64,000 nucleotides of DNA. Source: Roseburia sp. 1XD42-34. GTDB lineage: Bacteria; Bacillota; Bacilli; Bacillales; Amphibacillaceae. Numbering within the stretch: the stretch's first letter is position 1; the number at the start of each line of letters is the position of its first letter. A program made the translations under genes and the position numbers. Where the stretch lies: positions 62,001-126,000 of the forward strand of contig NZ_QWLJ01000012.1 of NCBI RefSeq assembly GCF_009917385.1. Direction: 5' to 3'. This document shows, one piece after another, positions 8,323-19,357 of the stretch. Below the pieces are notes generated by a model that ran no database searches, had not been told where the DNA came from, and saw only the letters and a list, made by a program, of their open reading frames with translations.

Positions 8323-10305
8323 GTGGAAAATAGATTTGAGCTAGTTGCCAACTATGAACCAAAGGGCGATCAGCCCCATGCGATCAGAGAAATTGTAGAG
8401 CGAGTAAAGGCGGGACAGAGACACCAAACGTTGCTAGGTGCAACTGGTACAGGGAAAACTTTTACGATGTCCAATGTAATTAAAGAGATAAACCGGCCAA
8501 CGTTAGTAATTGCACATAATAAAACATTAGCCGGTCAATTATATAGCGAGTTTAAGGAATTCTTTCCAAATAATGCGATAGAGTATTTTGTTAGTTATTA
8601 TGATTACTATCAACCTGAAGCATATGTGCCGTCTACAGATACGTTTATCGAAAAGGATGCGAGCATTAATGATGAGATTGATAAACTAAGGCACTCAGCT
8701 ACATCTGCACTATTCGAACGACGGGATGTTTTAATTGTAGCAAGTGTGTCGTGTATTTATGGTTTAGGTTCACCAGAAGAATATAAAAGTCAAGTACTTT
8801 CTATTCGAACAGGAATGGAAAAGGATCGCGACCAATTGCTGCGCGAACTAGTGGACATTCAATATGCCCGGAATGATATCAATTTCCAACGTGGTACCTT
8901 CCGTGTTCGCGGGGATTCCGTGGAAATTATACCAGCTTCTAAAGAAGAACACTGTATTCGGGTCGAATTTTTCGGGGATGAAGTCGATCGAATTCGTGAG
9001 GTGGATGCTCTAACCGGTGAGATTATTGGCGATAGAGAACATATTGCTATATTTCCGGCATCTCACTTCGTAACCCGAGAAGAAAAATTAAAGCTGGCAA
9101 TTAAAAATATTGAAAAAGAATTAGAAGAGCGCTTAAAAGAGTTACGTGACCAAGGCAAGTTGTTGGAAGCACAGCGTTTAGAGCAGCGAACAAAATATGA
9201 CCTAGAAATGATGCATGAAATGGGGTTTTGCTCTGGAATCGAGAATTATTCGCGTCATCTTACTTTACGAGAAGCAGGGGCAACACCATATACATTACTT
9301 GATTTTTTCCCAGATGACTTTTTAGTAATGATTGATGAGTCCCATGTCACATTACCGCAAATTCGCGGTATGTTTAATGGAGACCAGGCTCGGAAACAAG
9401 TACTTGTAGATCATGGTTTTAGATTGCCATCCGCATTAGATAACCGCCCGCTTCGTTTTGAAGAATTTGAAAAAGCAACCAACCAACTCGTATATGTTTC
9501 AGCAACTCCGGGTCCTTATGAGCAGGAGCATTCTCCAACAATGACGGAACAAATTATTCGCCCAACCGGCTTATTAGATCCAGAGGTGGAAGTACGACCA
9601 ATTGAGGGACAAATTGATGATTTAATTGGAGAAATCCATATACGTTCGGAGAAAAATGAACGTGTACTTGTTACAACATTAACGAAAAAAATGTCCGAAG
9701 ACTTAACAGATTATTTAAAAGAGCTTGGTATAAAAGTTGCTTACTTACATTCAGAAATTAAAACATTGGAACGAATCGAATTGATTCGTGATTTACGTGT
9801 TGGTAAATATGATGTTCTAATTGGCATAAACTTATTGCGTGAAGGACTTGATATTCCTGAAGTGTCACTAGTTGCTATATTAGACGCGGATAAAGAAGGC
9901 TTTTTACGATCGGAGCGATCGCTTATTCAGACAATGGGACGTGCTGCGCGTAATGAAAATGGGATGGTTATTATGTACGCAGATAAGATGACCAACTCGA
10001 TGCAGGTTGCAATTGATGAGACGTATCGCAGACGGGAAAAACAGATAGCCTATAATGAAAAATATGGCATTACACCTACGACGATTAAGAAAGAAGTACG
10101 AGATGTCATACGGGCAACTGTTGCAGCTGAGGATCAAGTAACATATGAAAGTAAAACGAAAAGCGTTAGCAAGCTAGCAAAACAAGATAAAGAAAAAGTC
10201 ATTGCCAATATGGAAAAAGAAATGAAGGAGGCTGCGAAAGCATTAGATTTTGAAAAAGCAGCTGAGCTTCGAGATATAATACTTGAACTGAAAGCAGGAA
10301 GGTGA
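8323..10305 (+). CDS. uvrB: Excinuclease ABC subunit B
   Basis: A 660-residue protein of normal length for UvrB, the damage-verifying helicase-like subunit of nucleotide excision repair. The Walker A motif GATGTGKT is at residues 39-46. The beta-hairpin region ([12 protein letters not shown]) that clamps DNA is intact, as are the DEAD-like box DESH and helicase motif VI region QTMGRAARN. The C-terminal UVR motif (about 620-655, ending KAAELRD) binds UvrC. It starts with GTG, 7 bases after GGAGGAG. It is followed 4 bases later by uvrA, forming an SOS operon. Confidence 0.97.
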   Translation: MENRFELVANYEPKGDQPHAIREIVERVKAGQRHQTLLGATGTGKTFTMSNVIKEINRPTLVIAHNKTLAGQLYSEFKEFFPNNAIEYFVSYYDYYQPEAYVPSTDTFIEKDASINDEIDKLRHSATSALFERRDVLIVASVSCIYGLGSPEEYKSQVLSIRTGMEKDRDQLLRELVDIQYARNDINFQRGTFRVRGDSVEIIPASKEEHCIRVEFFGDEVDRIREVDALTGEIIGDREHIAIFPASHFVTREEKLKLAIKNIEKELEERLKELRDQGKLLEAQRLEQRTKYDLEMMHEMGFCSGIENYSRHLTLREAGATPYTLLDFFPDDFLVMIDESHVTLPQIRGMFNGDQARKQVLVDHGFRLPSALDNRPLRFEEFEKATNQLVYVSATPGPYEQEHSPTMTEQIIRPTGLLDPEVEVRPIEGQIDDLIGEIHIRSEKNERVLVTTLTKKMSEDLTDYLKELGIKVAYLHSEIKTLERIELIRDLRVGKYDVLIGINLLREGLDIPEVSLVAILDADKEGFLRSERSLIQTMGRAARNENGMVIMYADKMTNSMQVAIDETYRRREKQIAYNEKYGITPTTIKKEVRDVIRATVAAEDQVTYESKTKSVSKLAKQDKEKVIANMEKEMKEAAKALDFEKAAELRDIILELKAGR

Positions 10306-10309
10306 TCAA

Positions 10310-13186
10310 ATGCCTAGTAAATATATTACGATTCAAGGGGCTAGGGCTCATAATTTAAAAAACATTGACGTAAACGTACCAAAGAACAAGCTAGTCGTCC
10401 TCACTGGACTGTCTGGTTCAGGAAAGTCGTCGCTCGCTTTCGATACGATTTATGCAGAAGGACAAAGGCGGTATGTAGAATCTTTATCGGCTTACGCAAG
10501 ACAATTTTTAGGACAAATGGATAAACCGGATGTAGATGCTATTGAAGGTCTTTCACCAGCGATATCTATTGACCAAAAGACAACGAGTAAAAACCCACGC
10601 TCAACAGTTGGAACAGTTACGGAAATATATGATTACTTGCGATTATTATTTGCGCGTATTGGACACCCAACCTGCCCGAAGCATGGGGTGGAAATTACTT
10701 CACAAACAGTAGAGCAGATGGTAGATCGAATTATGGAGTATCCGGAGCGGACGAAAATGCAAATTTTAGCTCCGGTAGTTTCAGGGAGAAAAGGCGAGCA
10801 TGTCAAGGTGTTTGAAAAATTAAAGCAAGAGGGCTACGTTCGGATTCGCGTAGATAAAGAAATGCGTGAAGTTACCGAAGAGATTAAGCTAGAGAAAAAT
10901 AAGAAGCACTCCATCGAGGTCGTTATCGATCGGATTGTCGTGAAGGGAGGGATCGAGGCACGATTAAGTGATTCTATTGAAACAGCTCTAGCTTTAGGAG
11001 AAGGGAAAATTATGGTAGATGTCATTGGACAAGAAGAAATTACATTTAGTGAAAAGCACGCTTGTCCAATTTGCGGGTTTTCCATTGACGAATTAGAGCC
11101 ACGCCTCTTTTCCTTTAATAGTCCATATGGTGCGTGTCCAACGTGTGATGGATTAGGTACAAACTTGGAAGTTGATTTAGACCTAGTCATCCCCAATTGG
11201 GATAAATCATTAAATGAGCATGCACTTGCGCCTTGGGAACCGATCAGTTCGCAATATTATCCGCAGTTGCTGAAAAGTGTTTGTGATCATTATGATATCG
11301 ATATGGATATACCTGTGAAGGATATACCGAAAGAGAAAATGGATAAAATTTTATATGGTAGCGGGAAAGAGAAAATTCATTTCCACTATGTAAATGACTT
11401 TGGGAATGTACGTGATAATCATATTATGTTCGAAGGGGTCGTGCATAATGTAGCAAGGCGTTACAAAGAAACGAGTTCTGATTTCATTCGTGAAAATTTA
11501 GAAAAATATATGGCGCAAAAGAACTGTCCTACATGTAAAGGATACCGTCTGAAAGAAGAAGCATTAGCAGTTCGAATTAATGACAAACATATTAGTGAAG
11601 TGACTGATTTTTCCATTGTAGAAGCGCAAAGCTTTTTCCAATCCTTAGACTTATCTGAAAAAGAAATACAAATTGCCAAAATGATTTTAAAAGAGATATC
11701 TAATCGGCTGGAGTTTTTGAATAATGTGGGCTTGGACTACTTAACATTGTCGCGATCAGCAGGTACCCTCTCTGGTGGAGAAGCCCAGCGTATACGCTTG
11801 GCGACACAAATTGGATCAGCATTAACAGGAGTTCTTTACGTGCTCGATGAACCTTCTATTGGTCTCCATCAACGTGATAATGACAGATTAATTGGAACGC
11901 TGCAACGTATGCGCGATCTCGATAATACACTTATTGTGGTGGAACATGATGAGGATACGATGCTGGCTGCTGATTGGCTGATTGACATTGGACCAGGTGC
12001 CGGAGAGCATGGGGGGGAAATTGTCGCGAGTGATACACCAGAAAAGGTCATGGATAATGAACAGTCATTAACAGGGCAATATCTGTCTGGTAAGAAATTT
12101 ATCCCTTTACCTGCAAAAAGAAGGAAGAAAGACAAGCCTGTCATCGAAGTGGTAGGGGCTGAGGAAAATAATTTACAGAAGGTTTCTGCCAAATTTCCAA
12201 TTGGGTTGATGACCGTCGTTACCGGAGTATCTGGCTCGGGAAAAAGTACGTTAGTTAACGAAATATTATATAAGGCATTGGCCAAAGAGCTGTATACCGG
12301 AAAGCATAAACCTGGAAAACATAAACAAGTAAACGGGATAGAGCATATTGAAAAGGTCATTGATATAGATCAATCACCTATTGGTAGAACACCACGGTCA
12401 AATCCTGCCACATATACAGGAGTATTTGACGATATTCGGGAAGTTTTTGCACAAACCAATGAAGCGAAAGTTCGGGGATATAAGAAAGGTCGATTTAGTT
12501 TTAACGTGAAAGGTGGTCGTTGTGAGGCTTGTCGTGGTGATGGCATTATCAAGATAGAAATGCATTTCCTTCCAGATGTCTATGTTCCATGCGAAGTTTG
12601 CCATGGTAGCAGGTATAATCGGGAAACGTTGGAGGTAAAGTATAAAGGAAAGAATATTTCTGAAGTACTCGGTTTAACCATCGAGGAGGCACTGGAATTC
12701 TTCGCTAATATACCGAAAATAAAGCGAAAGCTACAAACCATTTTTGACGTCGGACTTGGCTATATCAAGCTCGGCCAGCCAGCAACAACTCTATCTGGAG
12801 GAGAAGCACAGCGTGTGAAGCTGGCAAGTGAATTACACCGACGCTCCAATGGTAAATCTTTTTACATTTTAGATGAACCAACGACAGGGCTACATGTGGA
12901 TGATATTAGTCGTTTATTAAATGTATTACAGCGATTGGTTGATAACGGCGATACGGTGTTAATTATTGAGCATAATTTAGATGTGATTAAAACAGCCGAT
13001 CATATTATCGATCTTGGTCCTGAAGGCGGTGCAGGAGGTGGCAAAATTATAGCTACAGGCACGCCGGAACAAATTGCTAAAAAAGAGAATTCCTATACAG
13101 GAAAATATTTAAAAAATGTTTTAGACCGGGATAGGCAACGGATGGAAGCTTCCATAAAAAGAAAAGAGCAACTAACCACAAAGTAA
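10310..13186 (+). CDS. uvrA: Excinuclease ABC subunit A
   Basis: A 958-residue DNA-damage sensor with two ABC ATPase modules. Walker A motifs GLSGSGKS (about residue 32) and GVSGSGKS (about 640) and two LSGGEAQR signatures are intact. Both zinc modules are visible: CPICG...CPTCDG in the first half and CEACRGDG...CEVCHG in the second. The (UvrA)2(UvrB)2 complex scans for bulky lesions. It lies in an operon with uvrB, with the start ATG after AAGGTGATC. A stem-loop follows. Confidence 0.97.
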   Translation: MPSKYITIQGARAHNLKNIDVNVPKNKLVVLTGLSGSGKSSLAFDTIYAEGQRRYVESLSAYARQFLGQMDKPDVDAIEGLSPAISIDQKTTSKNPRSTVGTVTEIYDYLRLLFARIGHPTCPKHGVEITSQTVEQMVDRIMEYPERTKMQILAPVVSGRKGEHVKVFEKLKQEGYVRIRVDKEMREVTEEIKLEKNKKHSIEVVIDRIVVKGGIEARLSDSIETALALGEGKIMVDVIGQEEITFSEKHACPICGFSIDELEPRLFSFNSPYGACPTCDGLGTNLEVDLDLVIPNWDKSLNEHALAPWEPISSQYYPQLLKSVCDHYDIDMDIPVKDIPKEKMDKILYGSGKEKIHFHYVNDFGNVRDNHIMFEGVVHNVARRYKETSSDFIRENLEKYMAQKNCPTCKGYRLKEEALAVRINDKHISEVTDFSIVEAQSFFQSLDLSEKEIQIAKMILKEISNRLEFLNNVGLDYLTLSRSAGTLSGGEAQRIRLATQIGSALTGVLYVLDEPSIGLHQRDNDRLIGTLQRMRDLDNTLIVVEHDEDTMLAADWLIDIGPGAGEHGGEIVASDTPEKVMDNEQSLTGQYLSGKKFIPLPAKRRKKDKPVIEVVGAEENNLQKVSAKFPIGLMTVVTGVSGSGKSTLVNEILYKALAKELYTGKHKPGKHKQVNGIEHIEKVIDIDQSPIGRTPRSNPATYTGVFDDIREVFAQTNEAKVRGYKKGRFSFNVKGGRCEACRGDGIIKIEMHFLPDVYVPCEVCHGSRYNRETLEVKYKGKNISEVLGLTIEEALEFFANIPKIKRKLQTIFDVGLGYIKLGQPATTLSGGEAQRVKLASELHRRSNGKSFYILDEPTTGLHVDDISRLLNVLQRLVDNGDTVLIIEHNLDVIKTADHIIDLGPEGGAGGGKIIATGTPEQIAKKENSYTGKYLKNVLDRDRQRMEASIKRKEQLTTK

Positions 13187-13206
13187 TATAATATTTTAAA
13201 GTAAGT

Positions 13207-13254
13207 AAAGCGTGTTAAAAGTATAGGAATTTTTCCTATGCTTGAAACACGCTT
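13207..13254. terminator. Stem-loop after uvrA, possibly bidirectional terminator
   Basis: Outer stem AAGCGTGTT with AACACGCTT and inner stem AGTATAGGA with TCCTATGCT form a long hairpin. The T-run is poor on the plus strand and also only modest on the minus strand. Downstream to 13584 there is no clear plus-strand gene; see the finding on an open minus-strand frame at 13261-13470. Confidence 0.6.
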
Positions 13255-13584
13255 ATTGATTTACAAAAGCTGTTTCTTCGTTTCTATATGGAATGCAGTG
13301 ATGTCCTTTTTGGGGAATTCGATAACCAATAACCCCCTACTGAAAGTCACGTTTTGTATTAGAGGAAATGGTGGCACTTTACTTCTAGAATGTGAAATGT
13401 ATTCCACTTTGGGTTTAGAAACGTTCCATTTTTTAAAAATCAGTTTTACTAAACCGGCATAAAAGCAAAATCATCAAGGTGAAAATAGATTTAAACATTC
13501 GACCGAAGCGGCATATGTTTATGTTTTGACCATTTCTGTTTCATTCGATAAGCTAAAAGGAGCAGAAAACGGGGAGGAACCACA

Positions 13585-13938
13585 ATGAAACCAATTCAAA
13601 TCGAACTAGTACAACAGTGGTTGGATAAATTTACAAATCAAACAGTTTATATTCATGTAGAAACGACCAATGGTGCATATGCTAGTCATTTAGACGAAAA
13701 AGCTTATAATGTAGGCGCATATGTTAGAAATGTGCAAATCACTTATAATCAGGCTAAAATTGTAGGAGAAGGAAACGCTTATCGGATCGGCTTAAAAACA
13801 AGCAATGGCTGGATTTATGCAGAAGGACTAACAGACTGGACGATCCATGAAGGGTCGAAAATCCTACTTGCTGGACATGATCGTGAAGGGCGATTAATGG
13901 TAGCATTGCAAATTAGTGAAACGCCATTTGACTATTAA
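13585..13938 (+). CDS. yojF: YojF family protein, partner of BshB2
   Basis: A 117-residue soluble protein with the conserved YojF (DUF1806) pattern: PIQIELVQQWLDKF at the start and an NVQITYNQAKIVGEG block in the middle. It has no membrane segment or catalytic motif I can name. In B. subtilis, yojF is paired with bshB2 (yojG), and the same pairing occurs here with a 24-base gap. A role in helping bacillithiol synthesis is inferred only from that constant pairing. The start follows GGGGAGGAACC. Confidence 0.85.
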   Translation: MKPIQIELVQQWLDKFTNQTVYIHVETTNGAYASHLDEKAYNVGAYVRNVQITYNQAKIVGEGNAYRIGLKTSNGWIYAEGLTDWTIHEGSKILLAGHDREGRLMVALQISETPFDY

Positions 13939-13962
13939 TTTTGATGAAACAGGTGATAAAAA

Positions 13963-14631
13963 ATGGAAAAACATGTTGTTGTGATTTTACCACATCCAGA
14001 TGACGAATCGTTTGGCGCTGCTGGTACCATTGCAGAGTTCCGTAGTCAGGGGATTCCAGTGACTTATTTATGTGGAACGCTTGGTGAAATGGGCAGAAAT
14101 ATGGGCAATCCGCCATTTGCCAATCGAGAAACTTTACCAGAGATTCGTAAGCAAGAATTAAAAAATGCATGTGACGTGTTAGACATGGATTTACAAATGC
14201 TAGGTTATCGAGATAAAACGATTGAATTTGAAGACCGTACAGAAGTAGCTAACCATTTGCAGCGTATCTTAGAAGACGTTAAGCCAAGTCTAGTTATTAC
14301 GCATTATCCTGGTTACGCCGTACATCCAGATCATAATGCACTTGGAGCAGCTGCTATTCAAGCTGTGGAGCAGATGGAAGAAGATCACCGTCCTGTTGTT
14401 TGGGCACAGGCGTTTGCCAGAGGCTTTCAAGAAAAGTTAGGCAATCCAGATGTCATCAATGATGTAGAGGCGTATTTTGAAACAAAAATGGAGGCAATCT
14501 TATGTCACCAATCGCAAGCAGGTGGCATTATCGGTAAATTAAAGGACTATAAGGAATTAGGTGCAGAAGTTTTACAAGAAGCGAAAACACGATTTGGAAA
14601 AGAAGTATTTTTTATTTGGAAGTTTCAGTAA
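13963..14631 (+). CDS. bshB2: Bacillithiol biosynthesis deacetylase BshB2
   Basis: A 222-residue LmbE/PIG-L-type zinc deacetylase. The metal and catalytic motif PHPDDES is at residues 10-16 (H11, D13, D14), and a second HPDH motif lies near residue 124. BshB enzymes remove the acetyl group from N-acetylglucosaminyl-malate, the second step of bacillithiol synthesis. BshB2 can also act as a bacillithiol-conjugate amidase. The ribosome site is AGGTGAT. The neighbour yojF supports the BshB2 rather than BshB1 subtype. Confidence 0.88.
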   Translation: MEKHVVVILPHPDDESFGAAGTIAEFRSQGIPVTYLCGTLGEMGRNMGNPPFANRETLPEIRKQELKNACDVLDMDLQMLGYRDKTIEFEDRTEVANHLQRILEDVKPSLVITHYPGYAVHPDHNALGAAAIQAVEQMEEDHRPVVWAQAFARGFQEKLGNPDVINDVEAYFETKMEAILCHQSQAGGIIGKLKDYKELGAEVLQEAKTRFGKEVFFIWKFQ

Positions 14632-14683
14632 TCTAGTTTGAGACGAGAACGCGACCTATCTTAAATGAATGGAGGCATTGTTG

Positions 14684-14878
14684 ATGAAAAGGTTATACCG
14701 TTCAGAAACTAATACGATGGTAGCAGGAGTATTAGGTGGATTAGGAGAATATTTTCGTATGGACCCCACTATTTTAAGACTCTTATTTGTTGTTGTATTG
14801 TTTATGAGTTTTTTTACGGTAGCTGTTATTTATCTAGTTGCAGCGGTCATTATTCCAGCTGAAGGGGAGATCCGTTAA
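14684..14878 (+). CDS. PspC-domain membrane protein (YvlC-like)
   Basis: A 64-residue protein. The start at 14684 follows GGAGG with 8-10 bases spacing; an upstream ATG at 14669 lies before that site. It has the PspC pattern: KRLYRSETNTMVAGVLGGLG followed by YFRMDPTILRLLF and one long membrane segment. In other bacteria PspC domains take part in envelope-stress responses. Here it is followed 2 bases later by a YvlD-like gene, as in the B. subtilis yvlABCD cluster. The upstream yvlA/yvlB genes are absent. Confidence 0.82.
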   Translation: MKRLYRSETNTMVAGVLGGLGEYFRMDPTILRLLFVVVLFMSFFTVAVIYLVAAVIIPAEGEIR

Positions 14879-14880
14879 TT

Positions 14881-15234
14881 ATGATGAGATGGCTTTTATC
14901 TATTGTTTTGAACGCCGTGGCGCTTATCGTCGTTGCTCAATTATTTACTTCTTTTCATTTAGAAGGATTTGGCACAGCAGTTTTGGCGAGCTTTATTCTA
15001 TCGATTTTAAACATTCTTGTAAAGCCCATATTAGTTATCTTAACTTTACCTATTACAGTGCTTACTTTAGGGCTCTTTTTATTTATCATTAATGCGATTA
15101 CTCTTATGATGACACAAGCAGTAATGGGCAGCTCCTTTGATATCGATGGCTTCGGCACAGCAGTTTTGGCTGCGATTATTATTTCTTTTATTAATCTGTT
15201 ATTAAATCGGTTAGTGCAAGATTCTTTGAGATAA
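14881..15234 (+). CDS. YvlD-like phage-holin-family-4 membrane protein
   Basis: A 117-residue protein with four predicted membrane segments and two copies of a glycine motif (LEGFGTAVLASFILSILN and IDGFGTAVLAAIIISFIN), the signature of the holin-4-type YvlD family. Function is unknown; the yvlC-yvlD pair suggests an envelope-stress role (inference). No signal of phage origin is seen around it. The start codon follows the PspC stop almost directly and GGGGAGA supplies the ribosome site. Confidence 0.82.
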   Translation: MMRWLLSIVLNAVALIVVAQLFTSFHLEGFGTAVLASFILSILNILVKPILVILTLPITVLTLGLFLFIINAITLMMTQAVMGSSFDIDGFGTAVLAAIIISFINLLLNRLVQDSLR

Positions 15235-15302
15235 AGAGAGGGGGAATCGTCTTTTAAAATAGGATAGCAGAAAGTATACAAAATCTTTTGGCTTAGAGAG
15301 AT

Positions 15303-15360
15303 GTTTTTTTAAAAAGATAAGCAAGTATCAAATGAAGAGCTTGGGGATAACGAAATTTAA
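15303..15360 (+). repeat. Interspersed repeat family A, copy 3 (left end only)
   Basis: T-run, then AAAAAGATAAGCAAGTATCA and GGGGATAACGAAAT match the left end of the family A repeats. The rest of the element is missing and a terminator hairpin follows. Confidence 0.65.
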
Positions 15361-15363
15361 TGG

Positions 15364-15391
15364 ATCGTAGGCATATTTGTCTACGATTTTT
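15364..15391 (+). terminator. Terminator between yvlD and hprK
   Basis: A 7-bp stem ATCGTAG (15364-15370) with CTACGAT (15381-15387), a 10-base loop and a T-run. An extended -10 element (TGCTACAAT, ending 15410) for hprK lies just downstream. The rest of the gap to 15604 shows nothing else. Confidence 0.75.
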
Positions 15392-15604
15392 ACACGGGAT
15401 GTGCTACAATGAAGAAAACTTTTGCTTCATTAAATTCCATGGAAGCATTGTTTTCCATTACATATGCAAAGGGTAAGCATTATAATGGATGTACGTTACT
15501 AAATGTCATTATGTTTTGTACCATACAGCAAATGTATAAGCTATATAAAATGTAGTTGCTTACTTATAGCAGGTTGCCGTTTAGCACAAGGAGGATAATG
15601 AACA

Positions 15605-16540
15605 ATGTCAACAGTTCGCACAAAAGATTTACTCGAAAATTTTAATCTAACACTAATGGCAGGAAAAGATGGCTTAAATAGAGAAATTACAACTGGAGAT
15701 ATTTCTCGACCAGGCATTGAAATGACGGGTTATTTCAAATATTATCCTAAAGAAAGACTTCAACTAATAGGAAGAACAGAAATGGCTTATTTTTTGGAAC
15801 TCAGTGATGAGGAAAAAGCCAGTCGGGTGGATCAACTATGTACAGATGTAACTCCGGGGATAGTAGTTACAAGAAATATGGAAATTCCTCAAGTTATGAT
15901 CGATGCCGCTAATGAATCAGGTGTTCCTATTTTGCATTCTAAACAAAAAACAACGCGAGTCATTAGTAGATTGACCAATTTTTTAGAAGCTAAATTTGCT
16001 CCATTTACTGCTATACATGGAGTTCTCGTTGACGTTTATGGAGTCGGTGTGCTTATCATGGGGCAAAGTGGAGTAGGGAAAAGTGAAACAGCCTTAGAAC
16101 TCGTAAAGCGGGGGCATCGGCTCGTTGCTGATGATAGTGTAGAAATTCGCCAAGAAGATTATGATAGCTTAATTGGGAATTCGCCTCCATTGATTGAGCA
16201 TCTGCTGGAAATACGGGGGCTAGGAATTATTAATGTAATGACATTGTTTGGAGCAGGATCTGTACGAAACTATAAAAAGATTTCCCTCATTATCAATTTG
16301 GAGAATTGGGATCAACATAAGCAGTATGATCGTCTTGGCTTGGATGAAGACAAAATGAAAATTATGGATGTGGAATTACCGAAAGCGACGATTCCTGTTC
16401 GACCAGGACGAAATCTAGCTGTCATTATTGAAGTTGCAGCAATGAATTTTCGTCTGAAACGGATGGGAGTCAATGCGGCAGAAGAGTTTTCGGAGCGATT
16501 AACAAGTATGATTGATCAAGAGACGGATCATCACTTGTAA
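15605..16540 (+). CDS. hprK: HPr kinase/phosphorylase
   Basis: A 311-residue bifunctional enzyme that phosphorylates Ser46 of HPr and Crh when glycolytic intermediates are high and removes the phosphate when they are low. It is the switch of CcpA-dependent catabolite repression. The Walker A motif GQSGVGKS is at residues 153-160, and the HprK signature [10 protein letters not shown] is near 202-211. The start follows AAGGAGGATA. The order hprK-lgt-yvoD-ppaX-yvoF is the same as in B. subtilis. Its target Crh is also in this window. Confidence 0.96.
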   Translation: MSTVRTKDLLENFNLTLMAGKDGLNREITTGDISRPGIEMTGYFKYYPKERLQLIGRTEMAYFLELSDEEKASRVDQLCTDVTPGIVVTRNMEIPQVMIDAANESGVPILHSKQKTTRVISRLTNFLEAKFAPFTAIHGVLVDVYGVGVLIMGQSGVGKSETALELVKRGHRLVADDSVEIRQEDYDSLIGNSPPLIEHLLEIRGLGIINVMTLFGAGSVRNYKKISLIINLENWDQHKQYDRLGLDEDKMKIMDVELPKATIPVRPGRNLAVIIEVAAMNFRLKRMGVNAAEEFSERLTSMIDQETDHHL

Positions 16541-16551
16541 GGAGGAAAAAT

Positions 16552-17436
16552 ATGAGCTGTTCAGCAGAACCTCTAGACAGAGTATTTTTACAAATAGGAT
16601 CCTTCCCTATTTATTGGTATGGCGTTATTATTGCTACTGGATCTTTTTTAGGTCTTCTATTAGCAAACCGTGAAGTAAATCGACTTGGGATGAAGAAAGA
16701 TATTATGGTTGATTTAGTGGTTTTTGCAATTCCAATTGCCATTATTTCAGCGAGAATTTATTATGTCATTTTTGAATGGGAACAGTATGCAGGTAGAAGC
16801 TGGACAGATATAGTTGCCATTTGGGAAGGCGGAATCGCAATTCATGGCGCCCTAATTGGATCTGTTTTAACAGCTATTGTCTATGCTCGTGTGAAAAATG
16901 AATCGTTTTGGCAATTAGCAGATATTGCTGCTCCGAGCCTTATTTTAGCACAAGCAATAGGGCGCTGGGGTAACTTTATGAATCAAGAGGCACATGGAGA
17001 ACCTATTTCTTCAGCTACATACGAAAGTTTCCATCAATATTTACCTGATTTTATTATGAATCAAATGTGTATTAATGGAGTTATGTATCATCCAACCTTT
17101 CTATATGAGTCGGTTTGGAATATCCTCGTCTTTGCATTACTACTGCTGTTAAGGAGATTGAACCCTCTTCGTGGTGAAATTTTCTTAAGCTATGCGATCA
17201 TGTATTCCATCGGACGTTTCTTCATTGAAGGTATGCGTACAGACAGTCTGTATGTTTTCGGTGACCTGCGTCAGGCACAAGTTATTTCGATTGTGATTAT
17301 ACTAGTTGCGCTTATTTTAATTATTTATCGTCGTAGAGCGTCCCAAGTCCATTATTTGGATATTATGAAAGAACAATCGCACACAAAGAAAGCAAAATCT
17401 GCGGGGGCTAAAAACAAGAAGAAGAAAAAGAAATAA
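16552..17436 (+). CDS. lgt: Prolipoprotein diacylglyceryl transferase
   Basis: A 294-residue integral membrane enzyme that moves diacylglycerol from phosphatidylglycerol to the lipobox cysteine of prelipoproteins. The Lgt signature around [16 protein letters not shown] (about residue 136) holds the essential Arg, Asn and His region. The C-terminus is unusually lysine-rich, ending in a run of basic residues. It starts 11 bases after hprK with the ribosome site AAGGAGG. Confidence 0.96.
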   Translation: MSCSAEPLDRVFLQIGSFPIYWYGVIIATGSFLGLLLANREVNRLGMKKDIMVDLVVFAIPIAIISARIYYVIFEWEQYAGRSWTDIVAIWEGGIAIHGALIGSVLTAIVYARVKNESFWQLADIAAPSLILAQAIGRWGNFMNQEAHGEPISSATYESFHQYLPDFIMNQMCINGVMYHPTFLYESVWNILVFALLLLLRRLNPLRGEIFLSYAIMYSIGRFFIEGMRTDSLYVFGDLRQAQVISIVIILVALILIIYRRRASQVHYLDIMKEQSHTKKAKSAGAKNKKKKKK

Positions 17437-17781
17437 GATTGACGTAACTGTTGTTCCTCATGTAATCTGCCTGAATATTCCCTCTTCAAAACGGAAAGGT
17501 GATATAAAGCACTTGAAGGTATGATTAATTTCTGCAAGATATCGAAAGCGGGAAGGAGCGACAATAGAAAAAGTGTTTTCTCATTTTTAAGGGCGCTTAA
17601 AATGTTAGTCACTTTTTTCCATGGGGTTGGAGAAAATTTCATAAGTTGAGCCACGCGTTCATACTTCTAGAAAAAGGTCGTTACAGATAGAATTTTTGTG
17701 AAATATATGTAGCAATAAGATATACGGGGAGTGTGTATTATCGGGGTACATTCGAATAAATGCTAGAGGAGAGAAGGTATA
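17437..17781. other. Gene-free interval between lgt and yvoD
   Basis: About 345 bases with no open frame that has a ribosome site, no strong terminator and no repeat of either family. It may contain a promoter for the yvoD operon, but I could not identify one. Confidence 0.5.
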
Positions 17782-18744
17782 ATGAAAGGAACCGTACAAC
17801 GAGGGCTCAAGCAAGGGCTTTTAACGACTTGGACATTGGGGAAGGTTATCTTTCCGATTACGTTAATGGTAACTATCTTACAATTCACACCAATACTTCC
17901 TTGGGCCATGGGAAAATTAACCCCATTAATGGGATTGTTCGGCTTGTCCGGAGAAGCAGCCGTTCCGTTGGTGTTAGGAAATGCTTTAAATTTATATGCA
18001 GGTATAGCGGCAATTGTTTCTTTTGAATTTACGGTAAAAGAAGTCTTTATCATGGCGATTATGCTATCATTTTCACATAATTTGTTTATTGAATCAGCAG
18101 TTGCTTCCAGAGTTGGCGTAAGCTGGTGGTTTATTTCTGGAATTCGAGTCGCTCTAGCGCTAATTGCAGGAACGGTGATTAATCTAGTTTGGAATGGCGG
18201 AGCGGAACAAGCGGTATATGGATTTATTTCCAATTCTGATCCCGCTTTAAATGGGTGGATAGAAATCGCTGCGCATGGATTGCAAACAGCTGCCATTGCT
18301 ATACTTCAATTGGCATTTATTGTCATACCTCTGATGGTTATCATGCAATTTTTACGGGAAATGGGCTGGCTGACAAAGCTTTCCAAAGGATTTGCTCCAT
18401 TTACACGAGCTCTAGGTATGAAGGAAAATACTTCCATGACGATGGTTGCCGGGTTAACCATTGGTTTAGCTTATGGAGCTGGTGTTATGATCCAAGCTGT
18501 AAAAGAAGATGGGGTGGAGAAGAAGGACATGATGCTCGCACTTATCTTTCTTGTCTCTTGTCATGCGGTGGTAGAAGATACATTGGTATTTATTCCACTT
18601 GGGATCCCAGTTTGGCCATTATTAATTATTCGCTTAGTTACAGCTATCGTATTAACGATGATCATAGCATTTATTTGGAATAAACTAGAGAAGGAAAAAA
18701 GAAAGGAACCAGCAACAAATGAGCATTCGTACAATACTTTTTGA
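17782..18744 (+). CDS. yvoD: Nucleoside-recognition (Gate) domain membrane protein YvoD-like
   Basis: A 320-residue polytopic membrane protein with two Gate-type repeats (about residues 25-160 and 175-310), the domain also found in nucleoside transporters and sporulation proteins SpmA/SpmB. Its transported molecule is unknown. Position between lgt and ppaX matches B. subtilis yvoD. The start at 17782 follows GAGAGAAGG. Its last 26 bases overlap ppaX, so the two are translationally linked. Confidence 0.82.
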   Translation: MKGTVQRGLKQGLLTTWTLGKVIFPITLMVTILQFTPILPWAMGKLTPLMGLFGLSGEAAVPLVLGNALNLYAGIAAIVSFEFTVKEVFIMAIMLSFSHNLFIESAVASRVGVSWWFISGIRVALALIAGTVINLVWNGGAEQAVYGFISNSDPALNGWIEIAAHGLQTAAIAILQLAFIVIPLMVIMQFLREMGWLTKLSKGFAPFTRALGMKENTSMTMVAGLTIGLAYGAGVMIQAVKEDGVEKKDMMLALIFLVSCHAVVEDTLVFIPLGIPVWPLLIIRLVTAIVLTMIIAFIWNKLEKEKRKEPATNEHSYNTF

Positions 18745-19354
18745 TTTGGATGGAACATTGATTGATACAAACGAGTTAATTATTGCTTCGTTTTTTCATA
18801 CATTTGGACAATTTGAATATCAGTTTACTCGAGAAGAAATAATTGAATTTAATGGACCGCCTTTGTTGGATACGTTTAAGGCAATTGATGCAAAAAAAGC
18901 AGAAAATATGGTGAAAACGTATCGGACCCATAATATGAAGGAACATGATAACTATGTAAAGGTTTTTCCTTTTGTAGAAGAAACATTGGAACAGTTAAAG
19001 CAAAACGGTCTGAAACTTGGGGTCGTTACAACTAAAATGCGTCAAGGCGTGAAAAAGGGACTGGCAACAACTAAGTTAGAGTCATATTTTGATACTGTTA
19101 TTACGTTGGATGATGTGAAACATCCAAAGCCACACGCAGAACCAGTAATGAAAGCAATGGGTAATTTAGCGGCTGATGCGGCTACGACATTAATGGTAGG
19201 TGACAATTCCCATGACCTGGAGGCAGGGAAAAACGCCGGCGTGCAAACTGCTGGCGTAGCATGGTCTTTTAAAGGGAAAGAGCGATTGCTGCAATATAAG
19301 CCTACGTACATGCTGGAGGATATGCGTGATCTTTTAACCATTACAGGAGTGTAA
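18719..19354 (+). CDS. ppaX: Pyrophosphatase PpaX
   Basis: A 211-residue HAD hydrolase. Motif I FDLDGT is at residues 8-13, motif II is VVTTK near 101, and motif III/IV includes HPKPHAEP and MVGDNSHDLEAG. PpaX hydrolyses the pyrophosphate released when HprK dephosphorylates Ser-P-HPr with phosphate, which pulls that reaction forward. Placement in the hprK operon fits this job. The start overlaps the end of yvoD. Confidence 0.93.
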   Translation: MSIRTILFDLDGTLIDTNELIIASFFHTFGQFEYQFTREEIIEFNGPPLLDTFKAIDAKKAENMVKTYRTHNMKEHDNYVKVFPFVEETLEQLKQNGLKLGVVTTKMRQGVKKGLATTKLESYFDTVITLDDVKHPKPHAEPVMKAMGNLAADAATTLMVGDNSHDLEAGKNAGVQTAGVAWSFKGKERLLQYKPTYMLEDMRDLLTITGV

Positions 19355-19357
19355 CCC

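Noticed and set aside
13238..13462. 74-codon plus-strand frame after uvrA
   Set aside because: It begins inside the hairpin after uvrA with no ribosome site, and the opposite strand reads more like protein.
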